This document shows positions 58,838 to 64,000 of a stretch of 64,000 nt of DNA, one piece after another (the first letter of the stretch is position 1; the number at the start of each line of letters is the position of its first letter). The stretch covers positions 124,001 to 188,000 of the forward strand of contig NZ_JAMQOP010000004.1 in assembly GCF_031624495.1 (NCBI RefSeq), in the 5' to 3' direction. Position numbers and translations under genes: made by a program. The notes under the pieces were generated by a model. The model was not told where the DNA came from. It made no database searches and saw nothing but the letters and a program-made list of their open reading frames with translations. Source of the DNA: Halogeometricum sp. S1BR25-6. GTDB taxonomy: Archaea; Halobacteriota; Halobacteria; Halobacteriales; Haloferacaceae.

Positions 58838-59884
58838 TCACTCCGCTTCCGGGTTCGTCGTCCGCTCCGATTTCTGCTGTACGACGCGCTGTCCCGCCCG
58901 CAAGGCGACGCGTCCCGTGCCGACCGGTTCGCCGTCGGGTCCGTCGGCGACGGCGACCCCGTCGAATCCGACGGGTAGCCCCATCCCCCGATAGAACGAC
59001 GGCGAGTCCTGCACGTGGAAGTGCAGGTGCGGTTCCGTGGAGTTACCCGAGTGGCCGCACAGTCCGATTCGCTGCCCGGGTTCGACCCGGTCGCCCTCGC
59101 TTACGGCGACGCTTCCCTCGCGGAGATGCGCGAGCACGCTGTACTCTCTCGGCGCGTGTTCGACGACGACGTAGTTGCCGCGGATGTCTCGCTGTCGGAG
59201 GTCCAACCATCCGCGCGTCCGCGGCGCGTCGCGGTGTCCGTCGCTGGCGTCGACGACGACGCCCGCGGCCGGTGCGACGACGGGTTCCTCCCAGCAGTAG
59301 TAGTCCGACGGGTCATCCCCGTCGCCCGCGTGCGTTCGGCCCTCTCCGTCCGTTGTCACGAGGTCGTAGGCGTACCGCTGTGCGAGGATGCTCCACGAGT
59401 GCGAATCTTTCCTCTCCTGCCCGCCGCTGACGACCGTCCACTCGTCTTCGACCGGCAGGCGGTAGGTCGCTCGCTGCTCGAACGACTCGGGGTCCGGTGG
59501 GTCGAACCGATAGCGGCGGTAGACGTCGAGGTGGCCGAGCAGTTGGCCGACGCTCTGCCCCTGTACGAACGGGTTGAGTTGCAACGGAATCATCGACAGC
59601 AGGAACCGCGCGGTGCTCCACCGGTCACCCATCCGCACCCACTCGGTCGGGGACTCGCCGCGCGACGGGAGGAACATCGGAACGAAGGGCCAGAGACCGA
59701 ACAGAAAGCAGTAAAGAAACGGGGAGAGCACCGCAAATCGGGGAGAGACGACGGCCGGGAGGCCGAGCAGACCCAGCAGCGCGAGGTTTGTCGGGTCCGG
59801 GAGCCTCCGCAGTACCGACTTCGACTCGGCGGGGTCACGGGGTCGCTCGTCGTTTGACGCGCCCGTCTCGGTCCGGGAGGGCAT
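58838..59884 (-). CDS. M23-family metallopeptidase with membrane helices
   Basis: Protein of 348 residues. The N-terminal 100 residues hold two hydrophobic segments (LALLGLLGLPAVVSP and FLYCFLFGLWPFVPMFL). The LytM-type fold follows, with H in HSWSILAQRYAYDL near 193 and the HLHFHVQDSP site near 300, i.e. the metal ligands of M23. Known M23 enzymes cut peptidoglycan cross-links, absent in archaea, so the target here is unclear. ATG 59884 was preferred to the basic extension upstream. It ends three bases from the PH-domain gene, converging with it. Confidence 0.85.
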   Translation of the reverse strand: MPSRTETGASNDERPRDPAESKSVLRRLPDPTNLALLGLLGLPAVVSPRFAVLSPFLYCFLFGLWPFVPMFLPSRGESPTEWVRMGDRWSTARFLLSMIPLQLNPFVQGQSVGQLLGHLDVYRRYRFDPPDPESFEQRATYRLPVEDEWTVVSGGQERKDSHSWSILAQRYAYDLVTTDGEGRTHAGDGDDPSDYYCWEEPVVAPAAGVVVDASDGHRDAPRTRGWLDLRQRDIRGNYVVVEHAPREYSVLAHLREGSVAVSEGDRVEPGQRIGLCGHSGNSTEPHLHFHVQDSPSFYRGMGLPVGFDGVAVADGPDGEPVGTGRVALRAGQRVVQQKSERTTNPEAE

Positions 59885-59973
59885 ACCGGGGGGGTGGACG
59901 CGGCGGGAGAAGAGCGTTGTGCGTGCGATTTTACGACGTCCTTTCCGACGGCGTCGAGACGGCGGCGGTTTCC

Positions 59974-61707
59974 TCACCCCTCGGCCGTGTGGGCGGGCCC
60001 CTCGCCGTCCGATTCGGTCTCGGTGGCCGTCTCGTCGTCTTCGCCTTCCGACTCGGTGGCGGCGTCGGCTTCGTCGTCGCTCTCGTCGTCACCGCCGTCC
60101 GCGTGACCGTACGCTCCCGGAACGAGCGTCTCGCTGTACAGTTCGTCGCCGTCGCGGTCCCGAAGCGTGACCGTCATCTCCTCGGAGTCGGCGGCCACGT
60201 CGACCTGTCCGAAGAACTGAAGCCCCTCGCTCGGCGGGAGGTTCGCCTCGCCCTCCGGCGGTGACTTCTCGTAGGCGACTTCCGGTCCGAAGGTGTCGTC
60301 GAGCGCACTCGGTCCGAACGTCCCCGCGTGCAGCGGTCCGGTAACGAACTCCCGGAACGGATTGAAATCGGTGAACTGCGCGCGGTCGGGATGGTAGTGG
60401 TGGGCGGCGGTGTAGTGGACGTCGGCGGTGAACCAGACGACGTTTCGCACGTCTTCCTCGTTCAGGAACGACAGGAGGTCCGCGATTTCGTGCTCCCGGC
60501 CGACGGGTTCGCCGTCGACGTTGCCGATGGCCTCGAAGTAGTCGCCGTCGGTGACGACGAGGCCGATTGGCATGTCGGAGGCGATTACCTTCCACGTCGC
60601 CTCCGACGCCGCGAGCGACTCTTTCAGCCACGCGAGTTGTTCCTCGCCGAGGACGGCCGTCGCCTCGCTCTCCTCCTCGTTCCGCGTGGCCGTGTTCGGC
60701 CCGCGGTAACTCCGCAGGTCGAGTCGGAACACCTCCATCGTCGACCCGTACTCGAAGCTATCGTAGTGTTCGTTCCAACCGCTCTCCTGCGTCCGAATCG
60801 GCATGTACTCGACGAACGCTCGCTGACCGCGGGCAGCGAGGAGGTTCACGCTCTCCACGTCGTGGGGGTCGTCCTCCGGGAGCATCTCGCCCAGGTAGTA
60901 GTTGTTCGTCACCTCGTGGTCGTCCCACTGCGGGATCATCGGCACCTCCGCGAGGAAGTTCCGGTAGTGGTCGTCGATGAAGTTGTACCGGTAGTTGCCG
61001 CGGAACTCCGAGAGCGCGTCCGCGACCTCGGATTTGGCCTCGGTGACGACGTTGTTCCAGACGCCGCCGTCGTCCAGTTCCACCGTCTCGGGGAGCGGAC
61101 CGTCGGCGTACACGGCGTCCCCGGAGTGGATGAACAGGTCCGGGTCGAGTTCGCGCATCGCCTCGAAGATGGTCATCCCGCCGCGGTCGCGGTCGATTCC
61201 CCACCCCTGTCCGACCACGTCGCCGCCCCAGACGAACCGGACGTCCTGCTCGCCCTCCGCCGGCGTTCTGAACTGGCCGCTTACCGGGTCGCTCCGAATC
61301 GCCGGGTGCTCCAGCGACTCGAAGACGACCCGGTAGTGTATCTCCTCGCCGCTCGGAAGTCCTCGCAGGTCGAGTTTCGCCGCGTAGTCGGTCACCGACA
61401 GCGCCGCCGGCCCCCGAACCGTCCGCACGTCCGAGAAGTACTCGTCGGTCGCCACCTCGACGTACATCCGTGCCGGCGCGTCGGTCCGACTCCAGATGAT
61501 CGCCCGGTCGGACTTCACGTCTCCGCTCTGTACCGCCCGCGGAACCGGTTTCTCCGGGACTTCCTCGTCCGAATCCGCTTCGGTCTCGGATTCGGGGGTT
61601 TCGGTCGTCGCTTCGACCGTTCCCACCGCGCCCTCGCCGAGCGTCGCCGTCGCCGTCGCGGTTCCGACCGTCGCGAGCAGTCCTCGCCGCGTCACCTTCC
61701 CTGACAT
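59974..61707 (-). CDS. phoD: PhoD-like alkaline phosphatase/phosphodiesterase, Tat-exported
   Basis: Exported enzyme of 577 residues removing phosphate from monoesters or diesters. Tat motif VTRRGLLATVG (residues 5-15). The N-terminal beta domain (residues 60-160) is followed by the metallophosphatase core: FVWGGDVVGQGWGIDR near 172, LFIHSGDAVYADG near 205, PQWDDHEVTNNYY near 270 and WFTADVHYTAAHHYHPD near 437. Calcium- and iron-type ligands of PhoD are all visible. The last 60 residues form an acidic Glu/Asp/Thr-rich tail. The gene appears single, with no pst neighbours. Confidence 0.92.
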   Translation of the reverse strand: MSGKVTRRGLLATVGTATATATLGEGAVGTVEATTETPESETEADSDEEVPEKPVPRAVQSGDVKSDRAIIWSRTDAPARMYVEVATDEYFSDVRTVRGPAALSVTDYAAKLDLRGLPSGEEIHYRVVFESLEHPAIRSDPVSGQFRTPAEGEQDVRFVWGGDVVGQGWGIDRDRGGMTIFEAMRELDPDLFIHSGDAVYADGPLPETVELDDGGVWNNVVTEAKSEVADALSEFRGNYRYNFIDDHYRNFLAEVPMIPQWDDHEVTNNYYLGEMLPEDDPHDVESVNLLAARGQRAFVEYMPIRTQESGWNEHYDSFEYGSTMEVFRLDLRSYRGPNTATRNEEESEATAVLGEEQLAWLKESLAASEATWKVIASDMPIGLVVTDGDYFEAIGNVDGEPVGREHEIADLLSFLNEEDVRNVVWFTADVHYTAAHHYHPDRAQFTDFNPFREFVTGPLHAGTFGPSALDDTFGPEVAYEKSPPEGEANLPPSEGLQFFGQVDVAADSEEMTVTLRDRDGDELYSETLVPGAYGHADGGDDESDDEADAATESEGEDDETATETESDGEGPAHTAEG

Positions 61708-61886
61708 GACAGGTAGTGCGTCGACGCCGGGGGTGTAATACGCTTATAATATACCTATTGTCAGGAATGAGCGGTATTGTCAACTCTCCGTGCGGAGGTA
61801 TCGGTTGGTCGTCCGAGGGAGACGGAGACGACTCGCACCGAGGCGGCGTACGTTCGACGGCGTCTCACCAGCTCCTCGGGTCGCGG

Positions 61887-62900
61887 TCAGGGCGCGTCGG
61901 AGAGTTTGAGGCTGTCGGCCAGGCGGTCGGTGACCACGTTCTCGACGATGTCGACGAACCGCTCGTCGTCGCTCCGGTAGTCGGCGAAGATGCCGAGCGG
62001 AATCTCGCCGCCGCCCATCTCGCGGTGGCCGCCGGCGCTGCCCACGCCGTCGAACGCCTCTTTGAGGGCGTTGCCGACGTGGACGCGCGAGTCGGTCGAC
62101 CGCGCGCTTATCTCGATGGCGTCCTCGACGATGCCGAAGACGACGGCCGTCTCGACGCCCTCCAAGGTGGCGAGATAGTCCGCCGCCTGCGGCAGGGCGT
62201 CGCGTTCGTCCGTTCGTCCGACGTGCGAGAGCAGGACTGAGCCGCGAACGACCCGGTTGTCGATGGAGTCGGAGATGGCGTCTATCGTCGCGCCGCTCAC
62301 CGACGGCGTCGACAGCGTCCGGAGTAAGTCCCGGTCGGCGTGGCCGTGGAGCGCTCCCGCGGCGTCGTACTCGGCGGCCGTCGCGCCGCGCAGGAAGCCG
62401 AGCGTTTCGCGGCGGATAGCGAACAGCAGTCCGGTCGCCAGCGTCTCCTCGACGGTCACGTCCAACTCGCGGACGTACTCGGTCAGTATCGTCGCCGTCG
62501 CGCCGATATCCTCGCGGTGGTCGACGAACCGTCCCTCGACGTCCTCGACGCTGTGGTGGTCGATGACGATATCGACGGGCGTGTCCTCGGGGAGTTCGTT
62601 GTTCACCCCCGGCAGCGAGTGGTCGACGAACGCGAGCAACGAGTCGGCGTCGCGTTCGCCCAGCGATTCCGGGGTGAACAGTTCGAGTTCCATGTCGAGG
62701 AGGTTGATGAACGCGCGGTTCTGCTGGTGTGAGATGCTCCCGCCGTACAGAATCTGACGCTCGTCTATCCCGGCCTCCGCGGCGATACGCCCCAGTGCGA
62801 GCGTACTCGCCAGGCAGTCCGGGTCCGGGTTGTTGTGGCAGACGACGGTGAGTTGCTCGGCCCCAGCGAGCAACTCGAAGAGTTCTCGCGCTTTCGTCAT
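61887..62900 (-). CDS. DHH-family phosphoesterase
   Basis: Protein of 337 residues with the DHH/DHHA1 arrangement: CHNNPDPDCLAS near residue 22, DHS near 90, VIDHHSVEDVEG near 112, and the DHHA1 motif GGHREMGGGEIPLG near 291. Relatives split short RNA, pAp or cyclic dinucleotides such as c-di-AMP. Here the nanoRNase/pAp-type arrangement without TrkA or CBS domains does not allow a choice. It starts ATG 62900 with GTATCC about 25 bases upstream; a stronger TATA further away may give a long leader. Confidence 0.9.
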   Translation of the reverse strand: MTKARELFELLAGAEQLTVVCHNNPDPDCLASTLALGRIAAEAGIDERQILYGGSISHQQNRAFINLLDMELELFTPESLGERDADSLLAFVDHSLPGVNNELPEDTPVDIVIDHHSVEDVEGRFVDHREDIGATATILTEYVRELDVTVEETLATGLLFAIRRETLGFLRGATAAEYDAAGALHGHADRDLLRTLSTPSVSGATIDAISDSIDNRVVRGSVLLSHVGRTDERDALPQAADYLATLEGVETAVVFGIVEDAIEISARSTDSRVHVGNALKEAFDGVGSAGGHREMGGGEIPLGIFADYRSDDERFVDIVENVVTDRLADSLKLSDAP

Positions 62901-63211
62901 CGCCTGGATGTATGTGGTCGGGATACAAGCGTCTATCTGTCGTTCCGAAGATACGTGGTTTCCCGTCGAACCGCGACTGTCCCGTCCGCTCGGGTCGTCG
63001 ACCGAAAGTGAGTCCGGGGGGACTCAGACCGACGCCGTCTCCGGCCCCGGTGCGGGAACGTGGTGGGATGGGGGAGAAGCGCTCCCGCACCTCCACTTTC
63101 GCGGACCGGCTGATAAATGTATGTTTTCACTACTGTCAATACTTCCGTATTGTTCGGTCGTCGGCGTTCGTGAATCGGACCCCGCGACGCGTCCGCCGTC
63201 TCGGTCGCCTC
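62901..63211 (-). promoter_or_regulatory. Intergenic region with strong TATA box and possible structured leader
   Basis: No protein gene. On the minus strand TTTATC (63112-63117) would start RNA near 63090. There begins GGTGCGGGA (63083-63091), which can pair with TCCCGCACC at 63049-63057 over a 25-base loop. A second hairpin TGAGTCC-GGGG-GGACTCA occupies 63009-63026. This may be a structured leader of the DHH gene or a small RNA. Confidence 0.4.
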
Positions 63212-63955
63212 TCAGTCGCCGCCAAACGCCGTGATGGTCTCCTCGGGCAGGTCGCCGCGCGCGAACAGCGTCACCAAATCGTCGGCGCGTATCTCGGTGT
63301 CGCCGCGCGGCGTGAGTATCTTCTCGTCCCGTTCGACCGAGACGACCAACACCTCCGAGTCGACGTAGCCGCGTTCGTTCGCCTCGCTGAGGGTCGTCCC
63401 GTCCACCTTCGCGCCGGAGGCGACGCTCACCTCGACCCCCTCGGCGCCGCCGGACAGCGACATGAAGTCGGCGATGGACTGCCGGCCCCGCCGCCCCTCG
63501 GGTCCGAACGCGTGGTAGGGGCGGTGTTCTTCGTGCTGCAACAGGTGTTCGTCCTCTATCTCCACGCCCATCTCCGCCACGCTCCGGGTGACCCGCGAGA
63601 GTTCTCGGGCGTCCTCACCCACCGCCGTGACGTGGATGTTTCCGGTTCCGCACATGAGTTGCCGGACGTTCACCACGCCGGGCACGTCGGCCACCTGCTT
63701 GGCCAACCGCTCCCGTTCGTGTACCTCGGCGGTCCCCACGACGAGGTTCGTCAGGCGACCCTCCGCGCGTTCGTAGTCGACGTGCGCGTGGTAGCCGCGG
63801 ATGACGCCGTCGGCTTCCAGTTGGTTGATTCGGTTCCGAATCGTCCCGGCGGAGACGTGCGCCTCCTCGGCCACCATGGGGGCGGAGGTGTTTCGCGCGT
63901 CCCGCACGAGGTGGTAGAGAATCCGCTTGTCGACGTCGTCCAATCGGTCGACCAT
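63212..63955 (-). CDS. Lrp/AsnC-type regulator with TrkA-C (RCK_C) domain
   Basis: Regulator of 247 residues. N-terminal AsnC winged helix (LDDVDKRILYHLVRDARNTSAPMVAEEAHVSAGTIRNRINQLEADGVI), a middle RAM-like ligand domain (about 65-140), then an RCK_C/TrkA_C domain from about 165 (SGAKVDGTTLSEANERGYVDSEVLVVSVERDEKILTPRGDTEIRADDLVTLFARGDL). This pairing occurs repeatedly in haloarchaea, some members linked to potassium transport or amino-acid responses. Start ATG 63955 (MVDRLDD) is preferred to an upstream codon. No potassium transporter is adjacent within the window. Confidence 0.9.
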   Translation of the reverse strand: MVDRLDDVDKRILYHLVRDARNTSAPMVAEEAHVSAGTIRNRINQLEADGVIRGYHAHVDYERAEGRLTNLVVGTAEVHERERLAKQVADVPGVVNVRQLMCGTGNIHVTAVGEDARELSRVTRSVAEMGVEIEDEHLLQHEEHRPYHAFGPEGRRGRQSIADFMSLSGGAEGVEVSVASGAKVDGTTLSEANERGYVDSEVLVVSVERDEKILTPRGDTEIRADDLVTLFARGDLPEETITAFGGD

Positions 63956-64000
63956 ACGGCGCACTGGTCGTCCACGATGATAAACGCCACAGGAATCGGG

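Noticed and set aside
1-64000. CRISPR array, rRNA or tRNA genes
   Set aside because: No regularly spaced direct repeats and no cloverleaf or ribosomal sequence were recognised by eye; a covariance-model scan would be needed for certainty.

Overview
The window is chromosomal DNA of an extremely halophilic archaeon. It is GC-rich with C/G-ending codons and acidic proteins. Many exported proteins carry twin-arginine (Tat) signals followed by a lipobox, many genes look leaderless with a TATA-like box 22-31 bases before the start codon, and Bat-type HTH regulators and an IS1341-type TnpB element are present. A relative of Haloferax/Halogeometricum is plausible, but the species cannot be fixed from the sequence.

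Positions 1-35000 form an archaeal equivalent of a plant- or algal-polysaccharide utilisation locus aimed at pectin, especially rhamnogalacturonan. It holds a Tat-exported PL11 rhamnogalacturonan lyase and a Tat-exported right-handed beta-helix protein. A five-gene oligopeptide/oligosaccharide-type ABC transporter is present, with a second orphan paralogous binding lipoprotein. Enzymes without export signals are a GH78 alpha-L-rhamnosidase, a GH28-like polygalacturonase, a PL22 oligogalacturonate lyase, GH2, GH3 and GH115 hydrolases, a sulfatase and an SGNH esterase. Sugar-converting enzymes (two Gfo/Idh oxidoreductases, a xylose-isomerase-like TIM barrel, an SDR and an FAH-family hydrolase) and an IclR regulator complete it. 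The inferred scheme is cutting outside, importing oligomers, and finishing depolymerisation and rhamnose/uronate catabolism in the cytoplasm. Ten copies of an inverted-repeat motif TCCG-N7-CGGA lie in the gaps around these genes (next to the iclR promoter, after the SDR, after the rhamnosidase, and before the PL11 lyase) and look like operators of a cluster-specific regulator.

Positions 35700-46800 hold an amidohydrolase and a second uptake operon on the minus strand: a Tat lipoprotein binding protein, two permeases, a fused double ATPase, an SLC13/DASS-like carrier and a complete GH3 beta-glucosidase. This is probably for beta-linked oligosaccharides.

Positions 46900-53250 hold a Bat-type regulator divergent from a copper module: a CopA P-type ATPase, an Lrp/AsnC-TRASH metal-sensing regulator and a 15-cysteine four-helix copper-storage-like protein. 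A small winged-helix regulator, a 45-residue zinc ribbon and a small membrane protein follow.

Positions 53380-64000 hold a flavin/PNPOx-type protein, a cysteine-containing Bat-type regulator and an IS605/IS1341-type element with a frameshifted tnpB, a divergent 46-residue gene with its own palindromic operator, and a recognisable reRNA-type right end. After it come a surface CARDB-like protein coupled to a PH-domain membrane protein, an M23 peptidase, a PhoD phosphatase, a DHH phosphoesterase with a possibly structured leader, and an Lrp-RCK_C regulator. No rRNA, tRNA or CRISPR array was recognised.
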